Below are positions 9,017-17,218 of a stretch of 64,000 bases of DNA, piece by piece. Position 1 is the stretch's first letter. The number at the start of each line of letters is the position of its first letter. Both the position numbers and the translations under genes were made by a program. Under the pieces are notes generated by a model. That model was not told where the DNA came from. It saw only the letters and a list, made by a program, of their open reading frames with translations, and did not search any database. Origin of the DNA: a virus; IMG/VR virus record IMGVR_UViG_3300010412_000019, positions 1 to 64,000 of that record; one strand, 5' to 3'.

Positions 9017-9180
9017 TTTGCCATGATAGAGATATCATAGGTCATTACAAATTATCGTTTGATGTACTGAACAATTCGAAGATATCTCTTGCTGATATAG
9101 AAATGATGAGGCCTTATGAGTTTGAAATATACACGAACCTGCTACTACAGGACATTAAGAAGAAATGCGAGAACAATTAG
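9001..9180 (+). CDS. 51: gp51-like hub assembly catalyst reading frame, reached by -1 frameshift
   Basis: An open frame in -1 phase to gp26 reads FFYELICHDRDIIGHYK, then 'VLNNSKISLADIEMMRPYEF' and 'IYTNLLLQDIKKKCENN' before TAG at 9178-9180. This matches the layout of T4 gp51 (hub assembly catalyst). The frame has no ATG until its last third and no ribosome binding site; the conserved part begins exactly at the slippery T run. It is therefore best read as the C-terminal extension of gp26, giving a fusion of about 297 residues. Independent start at the TTG at 9013 is a weak alternative. Confidence 0.7.
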   Translation, partial: FFYELICHDRDIIGHYKLSFDVLNNSKISLADIEMMRPYEFEIYTNLLLQDIKKKCENN

Positions 9181-11873
9181 AACTCAACCAAGTAACAGAT
9201 AAGCTACTTGAGAAAAACAATCAGGCACTAGAAGATAACACCAAAGCACTTGGTAGTATCACGAAGAGTCTTGGCGCTATGGACCTTAGCAACAAAAAGG
9301 AACTTGGTGCTATCGCCAAGACGCTTGCAGAAATTTCTGAATCAGCAACATCAGGTGGAATCACAGCACAGCAATCAAAAGCCCTTGTTAAGAAATCAAA
9401 CGATACTCTGGCCGTTTTGCAAGATATACAGAAAGACAGTACCAGTGATGGTATTAATGAATTGGTAGAGATTGCAAGCTTTCAGAAGCGATTACTTGAA
9501 AAGGGTAACGAACTAGCAAAAAATACATTAGCAAACCTAGCAGATAAAGCAAAAGATACAGCTAAGTTGCCATTTACAATTGGCCTTGGTATGCTTGCAA
9601 GTGAAATGCCTGCGGTTGCTATGGCACTAAGTGGGTTGAAAAGTTTTGCAGGCGGTGTCAAAGATGTTTGGAATGATTACAGGGAAGATAAAAAAGCACA
9701 GAAAGAACAGCAATTGCAAATAAGTCAAGATAGAAGCCTTAGCAATATTGAGGATGCTTCATTTGATCAAGTAGAAGGTGTTGATGGGGCTGTTGGGTTA
9801 CTAAACCATATCAAGCTTGCTATGCTTTCCCTTGGTAGTTCATTTAGATTCTTCAACCCAGCCGCGAAGAGATTGAAGAGCATTGATGAATCACTACTAG
9901 ACGGTGATGAACATGCTGTACTGCTCAAAGACCTACAATATTATCAAAAGCAATCTGGTGAAATGCTCAGTTGGATGTCAACACAAACAGACACAACAAA
10001 CAGCATATTGCGAGAAGTGAGAGATAATATCGGTGCTTTGCAGATTGCCAATGAAGAAAATATCCCAAAAGAAGAAAGACAGAGAATAACAAAGGAAGAG
10101 AATGACGCAGCAATAGACCAACCGGCTGTTGTATCTGGAGGTAGCAATGTCATCCCGATAAGATTCAATCAAAGCGAAAAGAATGAACAACCGAAGGATG
10201 ATAATAGGGGTGTTGATCCATTTCTTATTCTACAGGGTACTAGACTTAATCTAACTTTGCCAAATCTTGGTAGGGATGAACTTTCTGAACTTTTCGATGA
10301 CCCAGATGCAGCCTCATTCGAAATTAATAGAGAAAGGTTTAAGAGAAAGAAACCAGATTACGTTTCAATGTTGCAGGATTGGTGGCCCGCCGCTAAGGAT
10401 ATTAGTAATGAATTCGCAGATTACCTAGGTGACTATGGTTTCGATAGTTTTACTGACCCCAAATCAATGTATGAAGCCGGTCTTGCCGCTGGTGATGAAT
10501 TCTTTAAGGGTGTCACAGAAATGCTTGAAGACTATGAACTACCTGTTCCACAAACAGATAAGGACTGGAAGAGCGTTATCGATGGAATAGAGCAAGTCTT
10601 CTATAGCTATAATCTACGTCTAGGCTCAAATAATGACGATGCTAATCTTTTGGAAAATATGTTTACTCTTCCAGAATTCATCGAAAAAGCCGCAAAGGGT
10701 CTTGAGGAGATTAGTGGTAATGTTGTCAGCATTGCTCAAGATGTAGATTCGATTGATGATCGAACAGCACAAGACGCACAGGATAAAGAAGAAGAGCGCC
10801 GAGAGGCACTTGATCAACATAAAGATTTATTAAAGGCTCTAGAACAGAGAGATAAAGCGCAAGAGGGCACTAAAGATGATGAGCCCGGATTCTTGAGCAA
10901 ACTGTTTGATGGTCTTGGTATAGATGGCGAAGGTATCATGGGTGCTTTAGCTGGTGCGCTTGGTCTGAAATGGTTGCTCGGCGGAAAGGGCAAAGGACTT
11001 GGTACAGGTGGCTTGCTAAAGAATTTGAAGTTTGGTAAACTGGCCAAAGGTACAGGTATCCTTGGTCTTGTGTTAACTGCTTTTGATGTGATATCTGAAT
11101 CATTTGATGCATATTGGCAAAACCCCGATGCCGGTATAGCACATGCCATTGGTGAAGGTGTAAAAAATACAGCCATTAATATGTGGGATATGTTAAATGA
11201 AATATCAGATGGCATGTGGGACTTTGCATCTGGTTTGACAGGTATTGAAGAAATCAGCAGTGAAAACATTGCAAAAGTAGATGCAAAGATAGCCGAAACT
11301 ATTTCCAATTGGGCTGATAGTGCTATTGGGTTCTGGGATAGAATGCCCGTAGTTGATGTCTGGGATAGAATGCAATTAGGCGTGTCTGACGCTATTGAAT
11401 CCGTAGTTAACAACATTAATAGTATTGGGGATAGCCAGAAGTTGCTTTCAGATACAGTTGCAGCCTCAAGAAAGGAATGGTGGAATAACATCAAAAATGG
11501 AATTAGTGCGTTCTTTGAAGATACTGGAGAATTGATAGTCGATGCAATGCAGTCAGACCCTAATGTAGTATTCGTGGAAACCAATAGAGGATTCTTAGGC
11601 CAAAAGACTATAAGACCACGTAGGGTTTATGGTGCTGATAGTGTAACAGGACCACAACAGAGATATAGTCAAGAGATTCAGGATATCATGAATAATCAAC
11701 GCAGATTACAGGAAGAACAGCGTAGAGCAAGGGATACAGGCCAGAATGGCGGCACGGCTATCATTAGTAACCCAACATACAATAGTTCAAACCAAACGAT
11801 TATTATGCCTAGCAGCCCGGTAGAAACAGACTTCTTAGTGAACAAGATCGACATGAACAATGAGGCTCCGTAA
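9165..11873 (+). CDS. 29: Tape measure / hub length-determining protein (gp29-like)
   Basis: 902 residues. It begins 16 bases before the end of the gp51 frame. The first 300 residues are coiled-coil-like and rich in K, E, Q and N. The middle (about residues 575-700) holds glycine-rich hydrophobic segments ('GIMGALAGALGLKWLLGG', 'GTGILGLVLTAFDVI') of the membrane-active type found in tape measure proteins. The C terminus ends with a short beta-type tail ('TYNSSNQTIIMPSSPVE'). In T4, gp29 occupies the tube lumen and sets tail length. Assigned from size, composition and position after the chaperone pair. Confidence 0.78.
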   Translation: MREQLELNQVTDKLLEKNNQALEDNTKALGSITKSLGAMDLSNKKELGAIAKTLAEISESATSGGITAQQSKALVKKSNDTLAVLQDIQKDSTSDGINELVEIASFQKRLLEKGNELAKNTLANLADKAKDTAKLPFTIGLGMLASEMPAVAMALSGLKSFAGGVKDVWNDYREDKKAQKEQQLQISQDRSLSNIEDASFDQVEGVDGAVGLLNHIKLAMLSLGSSFRFFNPAAKRLKSIDESLLDGDEHAVLLKDLQYYQKQSGEMLSWMSTQTDTTNSILREVRDNIGALQIANEENIPKEERQRITKEENDAAIDQPAVVSGGSNVIPIRFNQSEKNEQPKDDNRGVDPFLILQGTRLNLTLPNLGRDELSELFDDPDAASFEINRERFKRKKPDYVSMLQDWWPAAKDISNEFADYLGDYGFDSFTDPKSMYEAGLAAGDEFFKGVTEMLEDYELPVPQTDKDWKSVIDGIEQVFYSYNLRLGSNNDDANLLENMFTLPEFIEKAAKGLEEISGNVVSIAQDVDSIDDRTAQDAQDKEEERREALDQHKDLLKALEQRDKAQEGTKDDEPGFLSKLFDGLGIDGEGIMGALAGALGLKWLLGGKGKGLGTGGLLKNLKFGKLAKGTGILGLVLTAFDVISESFDAYWQNPDAGIAHAIGEGVKNTAINMWDMLNEISDGMWDFASGLTGIEEISSENIAKVDAKIAETISNWADSAIGFWDRMPVVDVWDRMQLGVSDAIESVVNNINSIGDSQKLLSDTVAASRKEWWNNIKNGISAFFEDTGELIVDAMQSDPNVVFVETNRGFLGQKTIRPRRVYGADSVTGPQQRYSQEIQDIMNNQRRLQEEQRRARDTGQNGGTAIISNPTYNSSNQTIIMPSSPVETDFLVNKIDMNNEAP

Positions 11874-12436
11874 TGGCATTACCGAGTAAAGACAGTTTTT
11901 GGAAAGTCCGAGGCATACCACGCACACGCTTAAAAGATGTGCGTGATGCCAATAAGTGGTTTCTTTCTAAAGCTGATCATGAATTGTCTGACGTTGCTGA
12001 ACCAGAAACAGTGTTCGGCGGCAAGCGCAGGCAGTCAAACATGCCTCAGATCGGCTCAATGTATCTTTGGGGATACTGGGCGAAATGGGATAAGCAACTA
12101 CCGACATGGGATCGATTCCCGCTTGGTTTCGTGTTTGACATTAAAGGCCCGCACTTCTGGGCATTGAACTTCCACTATCTCCCACCACCAATGCGCTACC
12201 AGTTGGGTGCCGCATTGATGAAGGCGAGGATCAAGTCAAAGGGTAGAAAAGAGGACTATCTGAAACTCAGCTATCCAATCATCAAATCAGTAGCTAAGGC
12301 GAAACTATATGACCCATGTGTTAAGCAATATCTGTTTACTCAGATGAGGTCAAAGTTCCATTACATTCATCCAGACGAATGGGCATATGCAACACAGATG
12401 AACGTAGAGAAATGGAGATCAGGTAAGCCGTACTAA
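11873..12436 (+). CDS. Tail hub-region protein, possibly gp28-like
   Basis: 187 residues, starting on the last base of the tape measure stop codon. It has a conserved-looking centre: 'YWAKWDKQLPTWDRFPL' followed by 'FWALNFHYLPPPMRYQL'. This pattern of an LP..D.FPL segment with an LN.HYLPP segment recurs in proteins of T4-like tail operons. T4 gp28 (177) is a hub distal protein encoded beside gp29, and size and position agree. It is the last gene of the rightward operon and overlaps the convergent gene at 12433 by four bases. Confidence 0.55.
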   Translation: MALPSKDSFWKVRGIPRTRLKDVRDANKWFLSKADHELSDVAEPETVFGGKRRQSNMPQIGSMYLWGYWAKWDKQLPTWDRFPLGFVFDIKGPHFWALNFHYLPPPMRYQLGAALMKARIKSKGRKEDYLKLSYPIIKSVAKAKLYDPCVKQYLFTQMRSKFHYIHPDEWAYATQMNVEKWRSGKPY

Positions 12437-12645
12437 ATCTTGCGAATGAATGCTTTTCGTGAGTCAACGACTGTCACCTGTACACCGTCTTTCACTTCTT
12501 CTTCTTCTGGCTTATCTGGAATGTCCATCATGCGTTTGCTTTGGGTTTCTTCCAGCTTTTTAGCCAGTTGATGCATGTCCATGCCGCGCACATATCCAGC
12601 ATCAATTAGACGCTTTGCTTCTTGGTAGTATCTGTGGTCTGCCAT
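12433..12645 (-). CDS. Small hypothetical protein
   Basis: 70 residues with a helical N-terminal half ('YYQEAKRLIDAGYVRGMDMHQL') and an acidic stretch ('PDKPEEEEVKDG'). Convergent with the tail operon. No family recognised. A GGAGA ribosome site lies upstream of 12645. Confidence 0.55.
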   Translation of the reverse strand: MADHRYYQEAKRLIDAGYVRGMDMHQLAKKLEETQSKRMMDIPDKPEEEEVKDGVQVTVVDSRKAFIRKI

Positions 12646-12680
12646 TTCAATAATATCTCCGATTGAAGATATTTACCATA

Positions 12681-12710
12681 AAAAAAAGAGCCGCTATGAA
12701 GCGGCTCTTG
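12681..12710 (-). terminator. Rho-independent terminator
   Basis: A GAGCCGC/GCGGCTC hairpin followed on the minus strand by a run of eight T. The stop codon of the 12694 gene lies in the loop, so the terminator is embedded in the gene end. Confidence 0.85.
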
Positions 12711-13344
12711 TTCTTACATCGTTGATATCTTTTTTACGACATATGGAGAACATTTCATAAGGTCTTTGCCAGACCTCATTATATTTGATCAGATTTGGAT
12801 GTAGCAATATGGAACGAATGAATGGCTTTGTAAACAACTTGCGATTCGTCCATGGGAACACCATAACCCAGTCTGCAATGTGAAGATAATCGGTCCAATT
12901 GAATTTTGGAGCGGTTGTAGCGCCATTCATTCTACTTTCAATATTTCTTCGCAGTGTATCCGCAACATTGGATTTCGAAAGGTCAAACTTTACCATATAT
13001 TGAAATTCATCATTGTTGATACCAGCAACAATATGATCTGGGTTTGTCCTGATAAGATGTTCTAATCGTTCAATGGTGAGAATACTGTTACATGTTCCTC
13101 TTCCAAGAAAAGGCAGTTCAGTTTCAATTTTACACTCTTGGATTTTAATTGAAACGGGGTTAAACCCATCATGTGGCTTACTGGTGTGGTTGTGAACTCC
13201 TCCAGCAAACTCTATGCATACCCTTTCAAGCATTCGATAGTTGTTGCACAGTTTCTTGGTTTCGGCATCATTCTTAAACCCAATCACCCGAAACAGCCTA
13301 TTCGCGCAATCATGCACTTCATTCATTTCAAATTTCATACTCAT
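12694..13344 (-). CDS. Hypothetical protein, 216 residues
   Basis: The start is placed at the ATG at 13344 (MSMKFEMNEV), because the open frame farther upstream runs through the terminator of gp32. Only the body is protein-like: 'VIGFKNDAETKKLCNNYRML', 'KFNWTDYLHIADWVMVFPW'. It sits between two terminators, so it is transcribed from its own promoter or by read-through from gp32. No family recognised. Confidence 0.6.
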   Translation of the reverse strand: MSMKFEMNEVHDCANRLFRVIGFKNDAETKKLCNNYRMLERVCIEFAGGVHNHTSKPHDGFNPVSIKIQECKIETELPFLGRGTCNSILTIERLEHLIRTNPDHIVAGINNDEFQYMVKFDLSKSNVADTLRRNIESRMNGATTAPKFNWTDYLHIADWVMVFPWTNRKLFTKPFIRSILLHPNLIKYNEVWQRPYEMFSICRKKDINDVRTRAAS

Positions 13345-13350
13345 GTTCTC

Positions 13351-13378
13351 AAAAGAGAACCCCGCCGAAGCGGGGTTC
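13351..13378 (-). terminator. Rho-independent terminator with UUCG tetraloop after gp32
   Basis: Nine-base perfect stem GAACCCCGC/GCGGGGTTC with a TTCG loop on the minus strand, followed by TCTTTT. It lies 12 bases after the gp32 stop codon. Confidence 0.88.
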
Positions 13379-13389
13379 GAATACAACTA

Positions 13390-14292
13390 TCAGAAAGGAA
13401 TGTCCTCGTCATCCTCATCATCGAACAGACCTTTCAGTTCATCCTGATCGGCCAGATTCGATGTTGCCGCTGGCTCTGGTGCAGATGCCGCAGGGGCAGA
13501 AGCAGGAGCAGGCGCAGCAGGCTCGCTTGTCGGTTGAGCGGCTTCATGATCAGCAAGACCCAGAACACGAACCAAACGATTCTTCTGATCATCATATGAA
13601 CGGAAGAAGTCTTCACTGGTGAACTCACTCAGATCGTAAAGCTGTTCAGCAACCTTCTCAATCTCTTCATCGCTGTCCAGCATCGGGCCGACCTCTTTGA
13701 ACTCAGAAGAGTCATAGTTGGTCTGACCTTTCACTTTGCGAATCTTCAACGTGAAGTTGGCACCAGTCCACGGGTTGAACGGATCGAAAGGCTTTTCGTC
13801 TTCGAACTCAGGCTTGATAGCCTGCTTGATCTTGTCCATGATCTTCGTTCCATACTGGAACAGAAAGACCTTGCCTTCGTTCTCAGGGTGAGTGGTGTCT
13901 TTCACAACATAGATGTTGGACACGTAACGCAGGGCGCGTTTGCGCTTACGCACGATCTGTTTTACATCGTCAGGTGTGCTGTCCCAGTTGCCATACGGCT
14001 TGACAGTTTCACGGTTCAGTTCACACGCAGGGCACTCTTCTTCCAGCGTGGTACGGCAGTTATTCCAGAACCAGCCATTGAGCCCCTTGAAGCGGTGCGA
14101 GTAGTACTTTACGAAAGGTGGTGTGTCATCACCAGTTGGAAGAAAGCGAATGATTGCATAACCATTGCCCTGATCGTCACGTTCAGGGTAATAGAACCTG
14201 TCATCACCTGTATTCTTCTTGGAAGTGTCGAATTGCTTACCCAGCGCATCGAAATCGGTCTTACGGCGTTTCAGCCCAGCAAATGATCCCAT
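13390..14292 (-). CDS. 32: Single-stranded DNA-binding protein gp32
   Basis: 300 residues (T4 gp32 is 301). It coats single-stranded DNA at replication forks and during recombination. The zinc site is visible: H66, C79, C87 and C90, with the same C-x2-C spacing as T4. The N-terminal basic LAST-type segment ('LKRRKTDFDALGKQF') supports cooperative binding, and the C-terminal tail is Ala/Pro-rich and then highly acidic ('FDDEDDEDIPF'), as needed for partner recruitment. A strong AAGGAG site precedes the start, with a sigma70-like promoter about 75 bases upstream. A terminator follows, so the gene is probably also transcribed on its own at high level. Confidence 0.97.
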   Translation of the reverse strand: MGSFAGLKRRKTDFDALGKQFDTSKKNTGDDRFYYPERDDQGNGYAIIRFLPTGDDTPPFVKYYSHRFKGLNGWFWNNCRTTLEEECPACELNRETVKPYGNWDSTPDDVKQIVRKRKRALRYVSNIYVVKDTTHPENEGKVFLFQYGTKIMDKIKQAIKPEFEDEKPFDPFNPWTGANFTLKIRKVKGQTNYDSSEFKEVGPMLDSDEEIEKVAEQLYDLSEFTSEDFFRSYDDQKNRLVRVLGLADHEAAQPTSEPAAPAPASAPAASAPEPAATSNLADQDELKGLFDDEDDEDIPF

Positions 14293-14365
14293 TTGTAGTC
14301 TCCTTGTGTGTTTAGCCTTGTTCGGGGTTCACCCATCTTTTGGCTTCTATCGGTTGATTTATGAC

Positions 14366-14395
14366 ATAATATCACATTGCATGAATATCAGTCAA
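14366..14395 (-). promoter_or_regulatory. Sigma70-type promoter for gene 32
   Basis: On the minus strand TTGACT (14395-14390) and TATTAT (14371-14366) are separated by 18 bases, upstream of gp32. The -35 box overlaps the end of gene 59. Confidence 0.6.
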
Positions 14396-14997
14396 GGACT
14401 ATTTAGTAAGTTTCGCTTCGTCAAAACACGATACAGTTCTGTATCTCTGGCGAACTCATTCTCTAACACGGATGAGTACTTTTTGACTTTCTTTGATGTT
14501 TGATCCCAAATCGGGTCATTAGCCAACAACATGTCATATTCATCAATCATGCCAGTCAATCGGCCAAGTATCGCAAAAGTCTCAATCTGTAAATGCCCAC
14601 CCAGAAACAACCTCAGTACATGAGGATGTTGACCAGATTCTATAACACGAAAGATTTGTTTGAGAGTCAACCCACGTTCATCCTGATATTGCTTGATGGC
14701 GCGTAGGTCGTCTTCGTATACTTCTGGAAGTCTTACCATCTTGCGCTTCCAGTCATACCACGCCTCTTTCGTCATGTTGCCAACCCAAGTGTTACCCACT
14801 AGAAAATTGGCGATGTAAAATTCGTGTAATTGTTTTGTGTTGAGTGCCCGACTCATACGAAAGAACCATTTCTTGTCCTTTCGCTCTTCATAGTTACCAG
14901 AACGGACTCTACCCATGTACTTGTAATAGTCATACGATGGGCGTTCAAAGTGCGCCTTAATAGCGCAATACTCCATGTAGGCTTCGCTTGCTTTCAT
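14392..14997 (-). CDS. 59: Replicative helicase loader gp59
   Basis: 201 residues (T4 gp59 is 217). In T4 it binds fork DNA and gp32 and loads the gp41 helicase. Typical features: the N-terminal 'YMEYCAIKAHFERPSYDYYK' and 'YMGRVRSGNYEERKDKKWFF', and the mid-protein 'EFYIANFLVGNTWVGNM'. It lies directly upstream of gene 32, matching the functional pairing of the two proteins. Confidence 0.93.
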   Translation of the reverse strand: MKASEAYMEYCAIKAHFERPSYDYYKYMGRVRSGNYEERKDKKWFFRMSRALNTKQLHEFYIANFLVGNTWVGNMTKEAWYDWKRKMVRLPEVYEDDLRAIKQYQDERGLTLKQIFRVIESGQHPHVLRLFLGGHLQIETFAILGRLTGMIDEYDMLLANDPIWDQTSKKVKKYSSVLENEFARDTELYRVLTKRNLLNSP

Positions 14998-15191
14998 TAG
15001 AAATCAAATGAGTGATTAGGCAATGCCTCTTCTTCCCAACAATGTGTTACTCTCACTTCAAGCCAGCCCTTGACAAACCCATGTTCATCCTGAGGCAGAC
15101 CATCAAGAGAATCGTATACGTCCTGTTCGATATCCACAATTGACTCTGCGGAATATTCATTATTCAAAATGATGTTCTTTTTGGTAATCAC
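14997..15191 (-). CDS. Small acidic hypothetical protein
   Basis: 64 residues, acidic ('SIVDIEQDVYDSLDGLPQDE'). Its stop overlaps the gp59 start (TAATG), so the two are coupled. No family recognised. Confidence 0.55.
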   Translation of the reverse strand: MITKKNIILNNEYSAESIVDIEQDVYDSLDGLPQDEHGFVKGWLEVRVTHCWEEEALPNHSFDF

Positions 15192-15406
15192 CCTGCTCTC
15201 ACCTTTATCGTAAAGTCAATGAATATCTTCTCGGCGAAATTCATTGGGTCGTGCATCTGTCTGTACTCTTCCGAGTAAGACCATTTGTAATTGTATGACT
15301 CGCACAGGTAGCGAATGTCATCTATGAAGGACTTCACCTTCTCCACGTCCATTTCGAATGCTGGTGCGTTCGGGTCGGTCGTGTCCCGATACTTCATCAT
15401 CGCCAT
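15188..15406 (-). CDS. Small hypothetical protein
   Basis: 72 residues with a regular helical look ('VEKVKSFIDDIRYLCESYNY'). It overlaps the next gene by 4 bases and the previous small frame (15318-15527) by 89 bases, an unusually long overlap. Confidence 0.5.
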   Translation of the reverse strand: MAMMKYRDTTDPNAPAFEMDVEKVKSFIDDIRYLCESYNYKWSYSEEYRQMHDPMNFAEKIFIDFTIKVRAG

Positions 15407-15527
15407 CGTTGATCACTTCTACATCATAGCCAAATAGGTAAGACATTTTGCGAACCTCGCCCACAATAATGTCAATTAGATCATTACGACCACGGTTCTG
15501 GTCGTTGCGTGTCAGTTTTATAATCAT
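15318..15527 (-). CDS. Small hypothetical protein with long C-terminal overlap
   Basis: 69 residues. The first 45 ('MIIKLTRNDQNRGRND', 'IIVGEVRKMSYLFGYDVEV') look like a real domain. The last 24 are of low-complexity, shadow-like composition and lie inside the next gene. An alternative is that the true gene is truncated or that the stop region has been altered. Confidence 0.4.
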   Translation of the reverse strand: MIIKLTRNDQNRGRNDLIDIIVGEVRKMSYLFGYDVEVINDGDDEVSGHDRPERTSIRNGRGEGEVLHR

Positions 15528-15796
15528 AGAGGTAAAGCAACACCCGGCTTCTCAATACCAGTCTCATAGGCTAGTCGTTGTTTCAGTCCGGGTGTAATAA
15601 GCTTTGGTACTTGATCAGGGTCAAGCTGGTGTTCTTCCACCATATGCATCAATGCGTCAAGCAATGAATACCCCTCATCTTTGTGGAGTCGCTCAACTTG
15701 CATTGAAAAGGTAACGGGTGTATTGCGTAATGTTTCACCGCCTTCACCAGTAAGTTCTGAAATAAGCTGTTGTTGAATCTGTTTTAGCATAGCCAT
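15524..15796 (-). CDS. Possible late transcription coactivator gp33-like
   Basis: The start is taken at MAMLKQIQQQ (15796); a longer frame upstream is out of phase inside the preceding zinc-finger gene. The 90 residues contain 'YSLLDALMHMVEEHQLDPDQ' and 'PKLITPGLKQRLAYETG', a layout like the C-terminal half of gp33-type proteins ('EAI...CE.HGLEPE.VA.LI...LK.KL'). In T4, gp33 bridges RNA polymerase and the sliding clamp to activate late promoters. Candidate late promoters exist in this genome, so such a protein is expected, but the match is modest. Confidence 0.45.
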   Translation of the reverse strand: MAMLKQIQQQLISELTGEGGETLRNTPVTFSMQVERLHKDEGYSLLDALMHMVEEHQLDPDQVPKLITPGLKQRLAYETGIEKPGVALPL

Positions 15797-16040
15797 ATTT
15801 ATCTTTTGTCTCACACATCGGGCCATGGCACTCGCAACGTGGGCAGCCAACACCATGTGTTTCATGCCAGTCTTCACCATCTTCACTGATCCACTCGCCA
15901 CTTACCCACTCGTATTCTTCCATGTCGTATTGACAGAAGGGACACTGTGCTGGTGTTTCAACTGATAGTTCATCGATACTGATAGGTGTCATCCCACCAG
16001 TCATACCGAGAACCCATCGATTAAAGAATTCCCTGATCAT
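15744..16040 (-). CDS. Lar-like zinc-finger protein
   Basis: 98 residues with 'CPFCQYDMEEYEW' and 'GVGCPRCECHGPMCET' pairs followed by a Trp at the end. This is the layout of the Lar restriction-alleviation family (CPFC...C..C...W). In E. coli, Lar weakens type I restriction. Function here is inferred from the pattern only. It overlaps ThyX by four bases. Confidence 0.55.
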   Translation of the reverse strand: MIREFFNRWVLGMTGGMTPISIDELSVETPAQCPFCQYDMEEYEWVSGEWISEDGEDWHETHGVGCPRCECHGPMCETKDKYGYAKTDSTTAYFRTYW

Positions 16041-16708
16041 AATGTTGCCTTGAAATGCTTTGTAGCCAGAGGTACAATCGGCTCAATCAGTTTCAGCATT
16101 GCCTCAGCGTACACACGAATTTCGTACTGTGCATGTTCATGAAGACGCAAACGCAGAAAGTGAAACAGGTTGTGCAGATCGACGCTGGCAAACATGTGAG
16201 AATACGTACCGACTGGCAATACTGATCGTGCCAGTTCTCTTGGGCAACCCTGATTGATCAGACGCTTGTAAATCTTGGTTGATTTCTCATTTGCAATATC
16301 AATAGCCATCTGAATGGCAAGAGCCTCGGCGTGTTGCTCGGCCGTACGCATTTGCTTGTTGTCTTTCGATTGTGTGGTGATTTGCGACTCTTCCGGAATG
16401 TAATATTCACCCGGAAGTTCAGCATAGCGAGCCGACACCTCATTGTAAGACCAAGTGCGGTGGCGATGCCACTGCCTGAACACAAAGATCGGTGCTTTTA
16501 CCTCAAATGTGAATTGCACAGCCTCAAAGGGAGAGGTGTGGCGATTACGCATCAGGTAACCAATCAGCTTGTCATCTTCTTCTCTTGCAGGAGCGTTATA
16601 TGAAACTCTTGCCGCCCTGCTAATAGACAGGTCAGAACCCATGTGGTCAACCAGTCTAACGAATCCATGATCTAATACCTTTACTATGTTCTCGGCTTCA
16701 TCGGCCAT
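16037..16708 (-). CDS. thyX: Flavin-dependent thymidylate synthase ThyX
   Basis: 223 residues. The ThyX motif RHRx7S is present at R82-H83-R84 and S92 ('HRHRTWSYNEVSARYAEL'), with the supporting 'NRHTSPFEAVQFTFEVKAP' upstream and 'GCPRELARSVLPVGTYS' downstream. It makes dTMP from dUMP using methylene-tetrahydrofolate and reduced FAD. It supports phage DNA synthesis together with MazG, GMP reductase and the DHH phosphoesterase in the same operon. Confidence 0.95.
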   Translation of the reverse strand: MADEAENIVKVLDHGFVRLVDHMGSDLSISRAARVSYNAPAREEDDKLIGYLMRNRHTSPFEAVQFTFEVKAPIFVFRQWHRHRTWSYNEVSARYAELPGEYYIPEESQITTQSKDNKQMRTAEQHAEALAIQMAIDIANEKSTKIYKRLINQGCPRELARSVLPVGTYSHMFASVDLHNLFHFLRLRLHEHAQYEIRVYAEAMLKLIEPIVPLATKHFKATL

Positions 16709-16947
16709 GATCTATCCTCTATGTCTTGTTTAGTAATGAGTGCCGTGATCGGCATCCAATGTGTTGCTTCGTAGGGCTCGCAGAAACCTAGCTGGCCAAT
16801 GATCATTCCTCTTCGGCCGTCTTCTGGTCGATAGTATCTTCCGACATAAACCTTTTCAAACGGCTCAAACCAGTATGCAATGGTCTGTTCATTTTCTGGC
16901 CAAGAAGACTGATCATCGGTGAATTCTATCCAGTCAATTGGTTTCAT
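16684..16947 (-). CDS. DUF551-like small protein
   Basis: 87 residues with the DUF551 layout: 'DWIEFTDDQSSWPENEQTI' at the start and 'FCEPYEATHWMPI' toward the end (THWMP is the hallmark). Function unknown; common in phages. Confidence 0.6.
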   Translation of the reverse strand: MKPIDWIEFTDDQSSWPENEQTIAYWFEPFEKVYVGRYYRPEDGRRGMIIGQLGFCEPYEATHWMPITALITKQDIEDRSWPMKPRT

Positions 16948-17218
16948 TTACAGCCTCGCTTAATCTTTCGCCAATACGACCACGTTGGTACTTGATAATC
17001 TCATATGCAGCCTTCATTGCATGATCATTGACATGCGCCCTGCATAGCCTGTATTTTGTTTTGCATCGTTCACATTCAGCCCATAGATCAACATGAATAC
17101 GCTGAATGTTATCGGTGTAGCCACCCTTCATCGTGACATACTCTTCACCGGGCGAATACCACCCTTTTCTATTGCGATAGGGTAACTTATGGCCAAACCA
17201 TTTGCAAATAAGACTCAT
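16934..17218 (-). CDS. Small zinc-binding protein, DUF1660-like
   Basis: 94 residues: 'MSLICKWFGHKLP' at the N terminus and 'LWAECERCKTKYRLCRAH' later give Cys/His pairs that could bind zinc. Unknown function. Overlaps both neighbours, so part of the ThyX-DHH operon. Confidence 0.5.
   Translation of the reverse strand: MSLICKWFGHKLPYRNRKGWYSPGEEYVTMKGGYTDNIQRIHVDLWAECERCKTKYRLCRAHVNDHAMKAAYEIIKYQRGRIGERLSEAVNETN

Noticed and set aside
10814-11584. 256-codon minus-strand open frame
   Set aside because: It lies fully opposite the tape measure gene, has Ser/Pro-rich shadow composition and no ribosome site.
13345-13386. Upstream start for the 12694 gene
   Set aside because: It would translate through the gp32 terminator hairpin; the ATG at 13344 follows the terminator.
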